This document shows, in pieces, positions 9,840-18,577 of a DNA stretch of 64,000 nucleotides. The translations under genes were made by a program, and so were the position numbers. The stretch is from assembly GCF_900112425.1 (NCBI RefSeq), contig NZ_FOLP01000001.1, positions 968,082 to 1,032,081 of the forward strand, read 5' to 3'. The first letter of the stretch is position 1; the number at the start of each line of letters is the position of its first letter. A model generated the notes under the pieces. The model was not told where the DNA came from. It searched no databases and saw nothing but the letters and a program-made list of their open reading frames with translations. Origin of the DNA: Variovorax sp. OK212 (GTDB lineage Bacteria; Pseudomonadota; Gammaproteobacteria; Burkholderiales; Burkholderiaceae_C).

Positions 9840-11423
9840 TCAAGATTCCCTGCGCAGCGCCGGGAACAGGATCACGTCGCGGATGCTCGGCGAGTCTGTC
9901 AGCAGCATCATCAGGCGGTCGATGCCGATGCCGCAGCCGCCGGTGGGCGGCATGCCGTATTCGAGCGCACGCACGAAGTCGTGGTCGTAGAACATGGCTT
10001 CGTCGTCGCCGCTGTCCTTGGCGGCCACCTGCGCGTTGAAGCGCGCGGCCTGGTCCTCGGCGTCGTTCAGCTCGCTGAAGCCGTTGCCGAACTCGCGCCC
10101 GGTGATGTACAGCTCGAAGCGCTCGGTGACTTCGGGGCGCTCGTCGTTGGCGCGCGCCAGCGGCGAGATCTCGGTCGGGTGCTCCATGATGAAGGTCGGC
10201 TGCCAGAGCTTCTCTTCGACGGTTTCCTCGAAATACATCACTTGCAGGCTCGCAAGGCTGCGCTGCGAGAGCTTGTCCTTTTCTTCGCTCAGGCCGAGCT
10301 TGCGCAGGGCGGGGATGAGCCAGGCGCTGTCGTCCACGCCCTGGGCCACGCCCTCGGCTTCGGTGTACTTGAGGATCGCTTCGCGGATCGTCAGGCGCTC
10401 GAAGGGCTGCGTCAGGTCGACCGGCTTGCCGCCGTAGGTGAGCTGCTGCGTGCCCACGGCCTTGTCGGCGATGGTGCGGATCAGCGTCTCGGTGAAGTCC
10501 ATCAGGTCGCGGTAGTTCCAGTAGGCCGCGTAGAACTCCATCATCGTGAACTCGGGGTTGTGCCGCACCGAGATGCCCTCGTTGCGGTAGCTCCGGTTGA
10601 TTTCGAACACGCGCTCGAAGCCGCCGACGATCAGGCGCTTCAGGTACAGCTCGGGCGCGATGCGCAGGAACATCTCCTGGTCGAGCGCGTTGTGGTGCGT
10701 CTTGAACGGCTTGGCATTCGCGCCGCCCGGGATCGGGTGCAGCATGGGCGTCTCGACCTCGAGGAAGTCGTTGGCCACCATGAACTCGCGCAGCGCGCTC
10801 ACGGCCTTGCTGCGCGCGGTGAAGCGCACGCGGGCCGACTCGTCGGTGATCAGGTCGACGTAGCGCTGGCGGTACTTCTGTTCCTGGTCGGCCATGCCGT
10901 GGAACTTGTCGGGCAGCGGCCGCAGGCTCTTGGTGAGCAGGCGCAGTTTGGTGACCTTGACCGACAGTTCGCCGGTCTTGGTCTTCATCAGCGTGCCTTC
11001 GGCACCCAGGATGTCGCCCAGGTCCCAACGCTTGAATTCGGCGTAGGTTTCCTCGCCGACCGCGTCGCGCGTCACATACAGCTGGATGCGGCTGGTGGCG
11101 TCCTGCAGCGTGGCGAAGCTGGCCTTGCCCATGACGCGCTTGAGCATCATCCGGCCCCCGACGCTCACCGCGACGGCTTGCGCCTCGAGGGCCTCGGCCT
11201 CGGTGGCACCATGCGCCTCGACGAGTGCCGCGGCGCGGTGGCCCGGCTTGAAGTCGTTCGGGAACGCAACGCCTTTACCCTCGGCCTGCGCCGTGCGCAG
11301 CAGCTTGAGCTTTTCGCGGCGTTCGGCGATGAGCTGGTTTTCGTCGACGGCGGGCGTGGTGGCGGCCGGTGCCGCTACAGGCGTAGACGGCGTGGGAATG
11401 GGAGGGGTCAGGTGATCGGACAT
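9840..11423 (-). CDS. lysS: Lysyl-tRNA synthetase, class II
   Basis: Charges tRNA-Lys. The N-terminal OB-fold anticodon-binding domain (about residues 70-190) precedes a class II catalytic core with motif 2 ([20 protein letters not shown]) and motif 3 ([15 protein letters not shown]). At 527 residues it is slightly longer than E. coli LysS; the extra length is a Pro/Thr/Ala-rich N-terminal tail. I chose the ATG that gives MSDHLTPP, because residues further upstream in the frame look like leader sequence. It heads a short operon with the Hsp70-like and metallopeptidase genes. Confidence 0.96.
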   Translation of the reverse strand: MSDHLTPPIPTPSTPVAAPAATTPAVDENQLIAERREKLKLLRTAQAEGKGVAFPNDFKPGHRAAALVEAHGATEAEALEAQAVAVSVGGRMMLKRVMGKASFATLQDATSRIQLYVTRDAVGEETYAEFKRWDLGDILGAEGTLMKTKTGELSVKVTKLRLLTKSLRPLPDKFHGMADQEQKYRQRYVDLITDESARVRFTARSKAVSALREFMVANDFLEVETPMLHPIPGGANAKPFKTHHNALDQEMFLRIAPELYLKRLIVGGFERVFEINRSYRNEGISVRHNPEFTMMEFYAAYWNYRDLMDFTETLIRTIADKAVGTQQLTYGGKPVDLTQPFERLTIREAILKYTEAEGVAQGVDDSAWLIPALRKLGLSEEKDKLSQRSLASLQVMYFEETVEEKLWQPTFIMEHPTEISPLARANDERPEVTERFELYITGREFGNGFSELNDAEDQAARFNAQVAAKDSGDDEAMFYDHDFVRALEYGMPPTGGCGIGIDRLMMLLTDSPSIRDVILFPALRRES

Positions 11424-11527
11424 GGGAGGCGGGTGGCGCGCATCCGGGAGCGTGCGCGGGGCTGGCATTTTAGCCCATCGGATTTGAAGAAAAGCCGGCC
11501 CTATCGCCCGTCAATCCTGCGCGATAC

Positions 11528-11544
11528 GCTATGAAAAAAGTAGC
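11528..11544. repeat. Short dyad repeat upstream of lysS
   Basis: The sequence GCTATGAAAAAAGTAGC has GCTA/TAGC arms around an A-rich centre. It resembles small AT-rich dyads that recur between genes of Comamonadaceae. It lies in the 124-nt gap between lysS and the LON-domain gene. Whether it is a dispersed repeat or part of the lysS upstream region cannot be settled from one copy. Confidence 0.3.
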
Positions 11545-11547
11545 AAC

Positions 11548-12171
11548 TCATTCAGTGATACCGGTACGTGCGAGCAGATCGCTGACCAGTTCGAGGCGCA
11601 TCAGCGGGCTGTCGAGTTCCATCAGGCGCTGGCGCAGTTCGAGTTGCATCGGCACCAGCTCGCACCAGCGGTTGGCCACCCAGCCGCAGTCGCCGAGCCG
11701 GTAGGGCTCGCCGATGGGCAGGCGCACGGCCTCGCCCTCGGCGCGACGACGCTCCTCGAGGGTGTCGATCAGGCGCTGCAGCGCGGTGGCGGTGTGCTTC
11801 AGGTCGTCGGGGATCTCGAGCGCGACGTCGTCGGCCACGGGGTCCACCTCGGCGATCCACAGGCCGTGCTTCTGCAGTTCGGTGCTGCGGATGCGAAAGC
11901 GCTGCGTGCCCACGCACTCGATCTGCAGCAGGCCGCTCTGCGGCGATTCGAATTCCCGGATCGAGGCCAGCGTGCCGACGGCGGCAAAGCTCTCGGCCTC
12001 GGCGCCGGCCTTGCGCACCTCGCTGCCGCTGGTGAGGCTCACCACGCCGAAGGGCAGGTCGGCCTTGCGGCACTTGCCGATCATGTCGAGATAGCGCACC
12101 TCGAAGATGCGAAGCGGCAGCAGGCCGCCGGGGTAGAGGACCGTTCCGAGCGGAAAAAGAGGAAGGGGCAC
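11548..12171 (-). CDS. LON substrate-binding domain protein
   Basis: A 207-residue stand-alone version of the N-terminal domain of Lon protease. LPLFPLGTVLYPGGLLPLRIFEVRY is the standard entry into this domain, and the rest has the expected mixed beta then helical composition. No AAA or Ser-Lys protease domain follows, so it is not a protease itself. Such solitary LON-domain proteins are common in proteobacteria and poorly understood. The quoted motif is 25 residues by family standard; the visible key positions are P3, F6, G8, P14, R21 and Y26. The start ATG is well placed and the gene stands alone on its strand between a glycosyltransferase and lysS. Confidence 0.86.
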   Translation of the reverse strand: MPLPLFPLGTVLYPGGLLPLRIFEVRYLDMIGKCRKADLPFGVVSLTSGSEVRKAGAEAESFAAVGTLASIREFESPQSGLLQIECVGTQRFRIRSTELQKHGLWIAEVDPVADDVALEIPDDLKHTATALQRLIDTLEERRRAEGEAVRLPIGEPYRLGDCGWVANRWCELVPMQLELRQRLMELDSPLMRLELVSDLLARTGITE

Positions 12172-12207
12172 GTTGAGGGGGCCCGGGCTGTGAACCTCGG
12201 GCCGAAG

Positions 12208-13173
12208 TCAGTGGGATTGAAAGACCAGGTCGAGCACTGCCGCGTGCTCCGCGCGCAGTATCCCGCGCGCCTCGAAACCCTGCCGCGCGCGGTTCAACAG
12301 GCTCAGGACGCACGCCTGGCAACCTTCGGCGCTCTGGCCCCAGCGGGTGTCGATCTCGGACAGCGCGCTGCGCGCCGCGCGGTGCACATCGACCATGTGG
12401 GCCAGCGTCTGGGGCATGTCCTCGGCCATGCGGTACAGGCTCAGCAGGTGCTCGCATTCGCGCCCGCTCAGCCGCGGGAACAGCAGCGGCAGGAAGCGGC
12501 GGTAGATGCGGTCCTTGGAGGCGTAGAGCCGGTCGAGCCGCAGGGTGCGCGAGGTCATGTTCGCGTGGATGCGGTAGCGCGTGAGCGGCTCGGGCAGGTT
12601 GGCGAAGCGTGCGCCATGCAGCATGCAGTCCATCCAGAAACCGAGGTCGTCGACCACGTAGAGGTTCGGGTCGAAGCGCAGGGCGTGCGCGCGGTAGAAA
12701 TCCAGGCGCCCGAGCGTGCTCTGGTTCGCCAGGTACTCGGCGCCCAACACCATGCGCGCCTTGATGGTCGCGTCGTCCAGCGGCAGGCCGGTGATGCCTG
12801 CTTCGTCCTGGAAATGCTCGAGCTGGCTGCCGACCACGGTGATGTCGGGGTGGCTCTCGAGAAAGCCGACCTGCCGCGCGAAGCGCTCGGGCATGGCGCA
12901 GTCGTCATGGTCGACGCGCGCCAGGTACTTGCCCTGCGCCATCGCCATGGCGATGTTCATGTTGGTGGGCAGGCCGACGTTGCAGGCGTTGCGGTGCCGG
13001 CGGATGCGCGGGTCGTCGAAGGCGGCCAGGCGCTCCCAGGTGCCGTCGGAGCTCGCGTCGTCCATGACCAGCAGTTCGAAGTCGGTGAAGGTCTGCGCCA
13101 GCAGCGACTGCACGGTTTCGATGACGAGCTCGCCGCTGTTGCAGGTGGGCAGGACGACGCTCAGCAAAGGCAT
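12208..13173 (-). CDS. Glycosyltransferase family 2
   Basis: A 321-residue inverting GT-A glycosyltransferase. The family 2 fold is clear: LSVVLPTCNSGELV opens the nucleotide-binding strand, MDDASSDGT follows, and ARVDHDDCAMPERF is the DxD-type metal-binding loop (about residues 93-106). The C-terminal region is helical with no membrane spans, so the enzyme is cytoplasmic and probably adds a sugar to a lipid-linked glycan precursor or O-antigen. I took the ATG giving MPLLSVV, since the open frame upstream overlaps the divergent promoter region of the YggT gene. A small GGCCCG/CGGGCC hairpin sits at 12180-12203, between its stop and the LON gene. Confidence 0.88.
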   Translation of the reverse strand: MPLLSVVLPTCNSGELVIETVQSLLAQTFTDFELLVMDDASSDGTWERLAAFDDPRIRRHRNACNVGLPTNMNIAMAMAQGKYLARVDHDDCAMPERFARQVGFLESHPDITVVGSQLEHFQDEAGITGLPLDDATIKARMVLGAEYLANQSTLGRLDFYRAHALRFDPNLYVVDDLGFWMDCMLHGARFANLPEPLTRYRIHANMTSRTLRLDRLYASKDRIYRRFLPLLFPRLSGRECEHLLSLYRMAEDMPQTLAHMVDVHRAARSALSEIDTRWGQSAEGCQACVLSLLNRARQGFEARGILRAEHAAVLDLVFQSH

Positions 13174-13262
13174 GGTGTTCCGTAGGGCAGTGTGAGTGGC
13201 GACGGGGCGCTTGTGGGCCAGAATCGGAGCAGTCGTGCAACCGCACCTTTCTCCCAACCGAC

Positions 13263-13823
13263 ATGTTGTACCAGATACCCTCGTTCCTCCTCGACGTGAT
13301 CATCGGGCTGCTCGGCGGCGCCTGCCTGCTGCGCCTCTACATGCAGTACCACCGTGTGCCCTTCGGCAATCCGCTGGGGCGCTTCGTGTTCGCCATCACC
13401 GACTGGATCGTGCTGCCGCTGCGGCGCATCGTGCCGTCGGTGAAGCGCTGGGACCTCGCGAGCCTGATCGCGGCCTGGCTGCTGGTGATGCTGAAGTTCC
13501 TGCTGCTGTGGCTGCTCATCGGCAACCTGGGCCACATCGTGACCCTGCCGCTGGTGTCGCTGGTCGGGCTGATGCAGCTGGCCGTCTCGGGCCTGACGGC
13601 GCTGCTGGTGGTCTATGCGGTGCTGTCGTGGATCCCGGGTGCCTCGCCGATGCTGCTGGACCTGATCTCGCGCCTGGCCGACCCGCTGGTGCGGCCGTTT
13701 CGCCGCTTCATTCCGCTGATCGGCGGGGTCGACCTGTCGCCGCTGGCCGCCATCGTGGTGCTGCAGGTGATCGCGATCGTGCTGGGCAACCTGCTGGTGT
13801 TTGCCTACCAACTGACGTTCTGA
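13263..13823 (+). CDS. YggT-family integral membrane protein
   Basis: A 186-residue inner-membrane protein with two YggT modules, each with hydrophobic spans followed by the P-x-RP-type motif: ITDWIVLPLRRIVPS in the first half and LADPLVRPFRRFIPLIGGVDLSP in the second, whose core positions are D-P-L-x-R-P and P-x-x-G-x-D. The family is linked to cell division and membrane integrity in several bacteria, but its molecular role is not settled. The gene is divergent from the glycosyltransferase and ends at a strong terminator shared with accD. Confidence 0.9.
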   Translation: MLYQIPSFLLDVIIGLLGGACLLRLYMQYHRVPFGNPLGRFVFAITDWIVLPLRRIVPSVKRWDLASLIAAWLLVMLKFLLLWLLIGNLGHIVTLPLVSLVGLMQLAVSGLTALLVVYAVLSWIPGASPMLLDLISRLADPLVRPFRRFIPLIGGVDLSPLAAIVVLQVIAIVLGNLLVFAYQLTF

Positions 13824-13840
13824 ACCTGCACCGCGCAGGA

Positions 13841-13875
13841 AAAAGGGCCCGGATGCATCGCACCCGGGCCCTTTT
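13841..13875. terminator. Bidirectional intrinsic terminator
   Basis: A perfect 12-bp stem, AAAAGGGCCCGG paired with CCGGGCCCTTTT, encloses an 11-nt loop. The stem carries A-tract and T-tract ends on both strands, so it can stop transcription from the YggT gene on the plus strand. From the other side it can also stop accD, whose stop lies 42 nt away. Confidence 0.9.
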
Positions 13876-13916
13876 GCATTGGCTGCGCTTGCGCGCGGCT
13901 TCGGCTTCCTGTTCGA

Positions 13917-14789
13917 TCAGCTGACCGCGTCGGCCGGCTGGCGCAGCAGCATGGCCAGCGTGCTGGCGATGGTCTTGCGCAGTTCGCGGCGGTCGCTGAT
14001 GAAGTCGATGGCGCCCTTGGTCTGCAGGAACTCGGCGCGCTGGAAGCCTTCGGGCAGCGTCACGCGCACGGTCGATTCGATCACGCGCGGACCGGCAAAG
14101 CCGATCAGCGCCTTGGGCTCGGCGATCACCACGTCGCCCACGAAGGCGAAGCCGGCCGACACGCCGCCCATGGTCGGGTCGGTCAGCACGCTGATGTAGG
14201 GCAGGCCCTTCTTCGCCAGGCGCGTGAGCGAGGCGTTGGTCTTGGCCATCTGCATGAGCGAGAGCAGGCCTTCCTGCATGCGCGCACCGCCGGTGGCGGT
14301 GAAGCAGATGAAGGGCACCTTCTGCTCGATGGCGGTCTCGACGCCGCGCACGAAGCGCTCGCCGACCACGCTGCCCATGCTGCCGCCCATGAATTCGAAC
14401 TCGAAGCAGGCCACGACCACGTTGATGCTGTGGACCGAGCCGCCCAGCACGACCAGCGCGTCGGTCTCGCCGGTGTTTTCCAGGGCTTCCTTCAGGCGCT
14501 CGGGGTACTTGCGGCTGTCCTTGAACTTCAGGGCGTCGACCGGCAGCACTTCCTGGCCGACTTCGTAGCGGCCCTCGGCGTCGAGGAACGCGTCGAGCCG
14601 CGCGCGGGCGCCGATGCGGTGGTGATGGCTGCAGCTGGGGCAGACATTCTGGTTGTGTTCGAGGTCGGTCTTGTACAGAACGGTCTCGCAGGCGGGGCAC
14701 TTGATCCACAGGCCCTCGGGCACCTGGCGGCGCTCCGACGGGTCGGTTTGTGCGATCTTGGCGGGTAGCAGTTTTTCAAGCCAGCTCAT
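13917..14789 (-). CDS. accD: Acetyl-CoA carboxylase carboxyltransferase beta
   Basis: Forms, with AccA, the carboxyltransferase that makes malonyl-CoA for fatty-acid synthesis. The N-terminal zinc finger is visible as CPAC and CPSC pairs about 18 residues apart, followed by the crotonase-fold core ([33 protein letters not shown]). The ATG giving MSWLEKLL has a GGAG ribosome site and yields 290 residues, the family norm. It follows trpA on the same strand, a frequent order in Burkholderiales, with only a REP-like repeat between them. Confidence 0.97.
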   Translation of the reverse strand: MSWLEKLLPAKIAQTDPSERRQVPEGLWIKCPACETVLYKTDLEHNQNVCPSCSHHHRIGARARLDAFLDAEGRYEVGQEVLPVDALKFKDSRKYPERLKEALENTGETDALVVLGGSVHSINVVVACFEFEFMGGSMGSVVGERFVRGVETAIEQKVPFICFTATGGARMQEGLLSLMQMAKTNASLTRLAKKGLPYISVLTDPTMGGVSAGFAFVGDVVIAEPKALIGFAGPRVIESTVRVTLPEGFQRAEFLQTKGAIDFISDRRELRKTIASTLAMLLRQPADAVS

Positions 14790-14803
14790 AGGACTCCGAA
14801 TTA

Positions 14804-14847
14804 GCTCCCCTCTCCCGCAGGGCGGAAGAGGGGCTGGGGGTGAGGGC
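14804..14847. repeat. REP-like GC-rich dyad between trpA and accD
   Basis: An imperfect inverted repeat, CCCCTCTCCCGC against GCGGAAGAGGGG, followed by CTGGGGGTGAGGG. This composition is typical of dispersed intergenic palindromes seen in many high-GC proteobacteria. It lies in the 66-nt trpA-accD gap and could attenuate transcription into accD, but it has no T-run in the accD direction. Confidence 0.55.
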
Positions 14848-14855
14848 AACCGCGA

Positions 14856-15701
14856 TTATCGGCCAGCCGCGTTCTTGGGGGTAGCGGCGGGCAGGGCGTC
14901 GAGCGCCTCGCGGATGCCCGCGAGGAATTCACGCACCGCCGGCACCACGCGTTCGCGCGGCTGGTCTTCGACGAGTTGAATGATCCTGGTGCCGATCACG
15001 ACCGCATCGGCGGCCGAGCCGACCGCCTGCGCCGTGCGCGCGTCGCGGATGCCGAAGCCCACGCCCACCGGGATGCTCACGTGCTGGCGGATGCGCGGGA
15101 TCATCCGGCCGACCGCCTCGGTATCGAGGTGGCCGGCACCCGTCACGCCCTTGAGCGACACGTAGTACACGTAGCCGCTCGCCATGCGCGCGACCTGCGC
15201 CATGCGCTCGTCGGTGCTGGTGGGCGCCAGCAGGAAGATCAGGTCGATGCCGGCGGCCTTCAGCTCGGCCGCGAAGGCTTCGCATTCTTCCGGCGGATAG
15301 TCGACCACCAGCAGGCCGTCGACGCCGGCCGCGGCCGCGTCGCGGACGAAGGCCTGCTTGCCGTGCACGAGGTCGTAGCGCTCGACCGGGTTGGCATAGC
15401 CCATCAGCACCACGGGCGTGGCCGTGTCCTTCTGGCGGAAGGCGGCCACGATGGCCAGCACCTGCTTCATGCCGATGCCCAGCGCCAGCGCGGCTTCGCC
15501 GGCCTTCTGGATCACGGGGCCGTCGGCCATCGGGTCGGAGAAGGGCACGCCGAGCTCGATCACGTCGGCACCGGCCTCGACCATGCCGTGCATCAACTCG
15601 GGCGTGATGTCGGCGAAGGGGAAGCCCGCGGTGACGTAGGGAATGAGGGCGCGGCGGCCGTCTTTCTTCAGCGCGTCGAAGGTGGCGGCAATGCGGCTCA
15701 T
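14856..15701 (-). CDS. trpA: Tryptophan synthase alpha subunit
   Basis: Cleaves indole-3-glycerol phosphate to indole and glyceraldehyde 3-phosphate, passing indole through a tunnel to TrpB. The catalytic Glu and Asp lie in [16 protein letters not shown]. The phosphate-binding loop near GVGFGIRDA and [10 protein letters not shown] is also clear. The protein has 281 residues. The ATG shares one base with the trpB stop (TGATG), a classic coupling that keeps the two subunits in balance. The long open frame upstream is a shadow of trpB. Confidence 0.96.
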   Translation of the reverse strand: MSRIAATFDALKKDGRRALIPYVTAGFPFADITPELMHGMVEAGADVIELGVPFSDPMADGPVIQKAGEAALALGIGMKQVLAIVAAFRQKDTATPVVLMGYANPVERYDLVHGKQAFVRDAAAAGVDGLLVVDYPPEECEAFAAELKAAGIDLIFLLAPTSTDERMAQVARMASGYVYYVSLKGVTGAGHLDTEAVGRMIPRIRQHVSIPVGVGFGIRDARTAQAVGSAADAVVIGTRIIQLVEDQPRERVVPAVREFLAGIREALDALPAATPKNAAGR

Positions 15702-16978
15702 CACTTGCCTCCCTTCACGCTCAGACCGCGCATCGAAGGCCGGTCGTAGAAGTCGACGCCCGACAGGTCGGCCACGGTGCCGATGTCCTTGTCGCCGCGG
15801 CCCGAGAGGTTCACCAGGATGGACTGGTCGGGGCGCATGGTCTTCGCGAGCTTCATGGCATAGGCCACGGCGTGGCTGGATTCGAGCGCGGGGATGATGC
15901 CCTCCGTCCGGCACAGGTAGTGGAAGGCCTCGAGCGCCTCCATGTCGGTGATGCCGACGTACTCGGCACGGCCGATGTCCGCCAGGTACGCGTGCTCGGG
16001 GCCCACGCCGGGGTAGTCGAGACCGGCGCTGATGCTGTGCGTCTCGGTGATCTGGCCGTCTTCGTTCTGCAGCAGGTAGGTGCGGTTGCCGTGCAGCACG
16101 CCGGGGCTCCCGCGCAGGATGGACGCCGAATGCTTGCCGCTGTCCAGGCCTTCGCCCGCGGCTTCCACGCCGATCAGGCGCGTGCCCGCGAACGGAATGT
16201 AGGGGTGGAAGATGCCCATCGCGTTGCTGCCGCCGCCCACGCAGGCGACGACCACGTCGGGCTGCTTGCCTTCGGCTTCGCCGGTGATTCCGTCGGCGGC
16301 CAGCATGGCGGGCATCTGGTCGATGCATTCCGTGCCGATCACGCTCTGGAAGTCGCGCACCATCGTCGGATACGGGTGCGGGCCAGCGACGGTCCCGATG
16401 ATGTAGAAGGTGTTTTCCACGTTCGTCACCCAGTCGCGCATCGCCTCGTTGAGCGCGTCCTTCAGCGTCTTGCTGCCCGACTCGACCGGCACCACGGTGG
16501 CGCCGAGCAGGTTCATGCGATAGACGTTGGGGCTCTGGCGCTTCACGTCCTGGCTGCCCATGTAGACCACGCATTCGAGGCCGTAGCGCGCGCAGATGGT
16601 GGCCGTGGCCACGCCGTGCTGGCCGGCGCCGGTTTCGGCGATCACGCGGGGCTTGCCCATGCGGCGCGCGAGCATCGCCTGGCCGATCACGTTGTTGATC
16701 TTGTGCGCGCCGGTGTGGTTCAGGTCTTCGCGCTTCAGGTAGATCTGCGCGCCGCCCATTTCGCGGCTGGTGCGCGCGGCGTGGTAGATCGGCGATGGAC
16801 GCCCGACGAAGTGCTTCAGCTCGTAGTGGAATTCGGCGAGGAACGCCGGATCGTCCTTGAACTTCGCATACGCGTCGCGCAGTTCGTTGATCGCGTGGGT
16901 GAGCGTTTCGCTCGCGAAGGTGCCGCCGTAGTTGCCGAAGTGGCCGGTGGCATCGGGTTGCTGGTAATTGCTTTGCAT
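15701..16978 (-). CDS. trpB: Tryptophan synthase beta subunit
   Basis: The pyridoxal-phosphate enzyme that joins indole and serine to make tryptophan. The PLP lysine is at about residue 93 in [10 protein letters not shown], the phosphate-binding GGGSNAMG is present, and the N-terminal [10 protein letters not shown] is characteristic of TrpB1. Length (425 residues) is slightly above average. It lies 47 nt after trpF and is coupled to trpA, giving the order trpF-trpB-trpA usual for this order of bacteria; the other trp genes are not in the window. Confidence 0.97.
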   Translation of the reverse strand: MQSNYQQPDATGHFGNYGGTFASETLTHAINELRDAYAKFKDDPAFLAEFHYELKHFVGRPSPIYHAARTSREMGGAQIYLKREDLNHTGAHKINNVIGQAMLARRMGKPRVIAETGAGQHGVATATICARYGLECVVYMGSQDVKRQSPNVYRMNLLGATVVPVESGSKTLKDALNEAMRDWVTNVENTFYIIGTVAGPHPYPTMVRDFQSVIGTECIDQMPAMLAADGITGEAEGKQPDVVVACVGGGSNAMGIFHPYIPFAGTRLIGVEAAGEGLDSGKHSASILRGSPGVLHGNRTYLLQNEDGQITETHSISAGLDYPGVGPEHAYLADIGRAEYVGITDMEALEAFHYLCRTEGIIPALESSHAVAYAMKLAKTMRPDQSILVNLSGRGDKDIGTVADLSGVDFYDRPSMRGLSVKGGK

Positions 16979-17025
16979 GGTTCTCGATCGATGGGCCGCA
17001 GCCCGATAGCGATCGGCTGCGGCGG

Positions 17026-17727
17026 CTAACTGGAGAAGGACGCGTCGGCTGCCCTGACGGCTGCGACGAATTGCCGGATCTTTCCGGCGTCCTTGAGGCC
17101 CTTGTTCCCCGGGCCGTCGACTTCGACGCCCGAGCTCACATCAACGGACAGCGACTTGCAGCGCGTCCGCAGGATGCGAATGCCATCGCTCACGTTTGCA
17201 GGTGTGAGCCCACCACTCAAGACGAGGTGAGCGTCGACGGCGGGTGGAAGAAGTGACCAATCGAAAGCCTTGCCGCCACCGCCATAACCTTCGACATGCG
17301 CGTCGAGCAGGATGGCCTGGGCGTGGGAGTAATCGGACGCGTATTTTACGAGGTCGAAGCCGGCTCCGGCAGCCCCCAGTGGAATGCGCGCGGCGCGCAT
17401 GTAGCGAAAGCGACCAGGGCCGCTGGCCTCCTCGCACTCTCCGGGCGACTCTTCGCCGTGGAATTGGGCGATGGCGCCCTTCACACATGAGAGTGCTGCT
17501 ATGACTTTGGGAGCATCCTCGTTCACGAACAACAGCACGGGCGTGATGAACGGGGGCAGGCGCGAAGCCAGTTCGGCGGCGCGCCCGGGCGTCACGGCGC
17601 GGGGGCTTTTCGGGTAAAGAACGAAACCGATGGCGTCGGCGCCGGCTTCGACCGCCGCATCGACGTCGGCCTCACGCGTCAGGCCACAGATCTTGATGCG
17701 GGTTCGGGGAGGGCAGGTCGCGGTCAT
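17026..17727 (-). CDS. trpF: Phosphoribosylanthranilate isomerase
   Basis: Catalyses the Amadori rearrangement of phosphoribosylanthranilate in tryptophan synthesis. The TIM-barrel signatures [11 protein letters not shown] (catalytic Cys), [10 protein letters not shown] and [10 protein letters not shown] are visible, together with the late SVDVSSGVE strand carrying the acidic residue. At 233 residues it is somewhat longer than the norm of about 205, through short extensions at both ends. Its ATG overlaps the truA stop by 4 nt. Confidence 0.95.
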   Translation of the reverse strand: MTATCPPRTRIKICGLTREADVDAAVEAGADAIGFVLYPKSPRAVTPGRAAELASRLPPFITPVLLFVNEDAPKVIAALSCVKGAIAQFHGEESPGECEEASGPGRFRYMRAARIPLGAAGAGFDLVKYASDYSHAQAILLDAHVEGYGGGGKAFDWSLLPPAVDAHLVLSGGLTPANVSDGIRILRTRCKSLSVDVSSGVEVDGPGNKGLKDAGKIRQFVAAVRAADASFSS

Positions 17728-18536
17728 GGCGGGCCATCATACGGAGCCCCGCCGGCCTGCAGCGTGGCCTCGGCCGGCAGACCCCATTTGGCGTCGTACA
17801 TCGGACCCACGAAATAAAGGCCGTCCGCGGAGAACGTGGGCGCCGCCACCTTGCGGCTGCGCGCTGCCAGCACCTCGGAGATCCATTCCACGCGCTCGTC
17901 GCCGCGGCCGATGCGCACCAGGCAACCCATCAGGTTGCGGATCATGTGGTGCAGGAAGGCATCGGCCTCGAACTCGAAATGCCAGCGGCAGCGCTCGCCG
18001 TCGCCCATGCGCGTGATCTCGATGCGCCGCAGGTCCTTGACCGGCGAGCGCGCCTGGCAGGCCGAGGCGCGGAACGAACTGAAATCATGCTGGCCAACCA
18101 GCAGCGCGGCCGCGGCGCGCATCGCGTCGCCATCGAGCGCATGCATCGACCAGCCGACGCGGCCCGCGTCGAGGCTGGGCCGCACCGGCGATTGCGAGAG
18201 CACGTAGAGGTAGCGGCGCGCCAGGGCGCTGGCGCGGCAATGGAATTCGTCGGGCACCGGGTGCGCCCACTGCACGGCGATGTCGCCGGGCAGGAAACGG
18301 TTGGTACCGCGCATCCAGGAGAAGGGTTCGCGCTCGACGGTGGTGTCGAAGTGCACCACCTGCATCAGCCCGTGCACACCGGCGTCGGTGCGGCCGGCGC
18401 ACAGCGTGCCGATGGGCTGCGCGGCGAATTTCGTGAGGGCCGCTTCGAGCTTGTCCTGCACCGTGCGGCCCGAGCGCTGGCTTTGCCAGCCCTCGTACGC
18501 CTGGCCGTTGTAGCGGATGCCAAGCGCCAGCCTCAA
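17724..18536 (-). CDS. truA: tRNA pseudouridine(38-40) synthase
   Basis: Converts uridines 38-40 of the tRNA anticodon arm to pseudouridine. The catalytic Asp is in CAGRTDAGVHG, and the C-terminal half carries FHHM-type residues in DAFLHHMIRNLMG, matching the family. Length (270 residues) is typical. It sits between fimV and trpF, 41 nt after the fimV stop, and overlaps trpF; fimV-truA-trpF is a common betaproteobacterial order. Confidence 0.96.
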   Translation of the reverse strand: MRLALGIRYNGQAYEGWQSQRSGRTVQDKLEAALTKFAAQPIGTLCAGRTDAGVHGLMQVVHFDTTVEREPFSWMRGTNRFLPGDIAVQWAHPVPDEFHCRASALARRYLYVLSQSPVRPSLDAGRVGWSMHALDGDAMRAAAALLVGQHDFSSFRASACQARSPVKDLRRIEITRMGDGERCRWHFEFEADAFLHHMIRNLMGCLVRIGRGDERVEWISEVLAARSRKVAAPTFSADGLYFVGPMYDAKWGLPAEATLQAGGAPYDGPP

Positions 18537-18577
18537 GACGCCAGCCTCACGAATTCAGGAACGACAGGGACAACAGC

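Noticed and set aside
12180..12203. A GGCCCG/CGGGCC hairpin after the family 2 glycosyltransferase gene as a terminator.
   Set aside because: There is no T-run on either side, and the gap is only 36 nt; a weak structural element at most.
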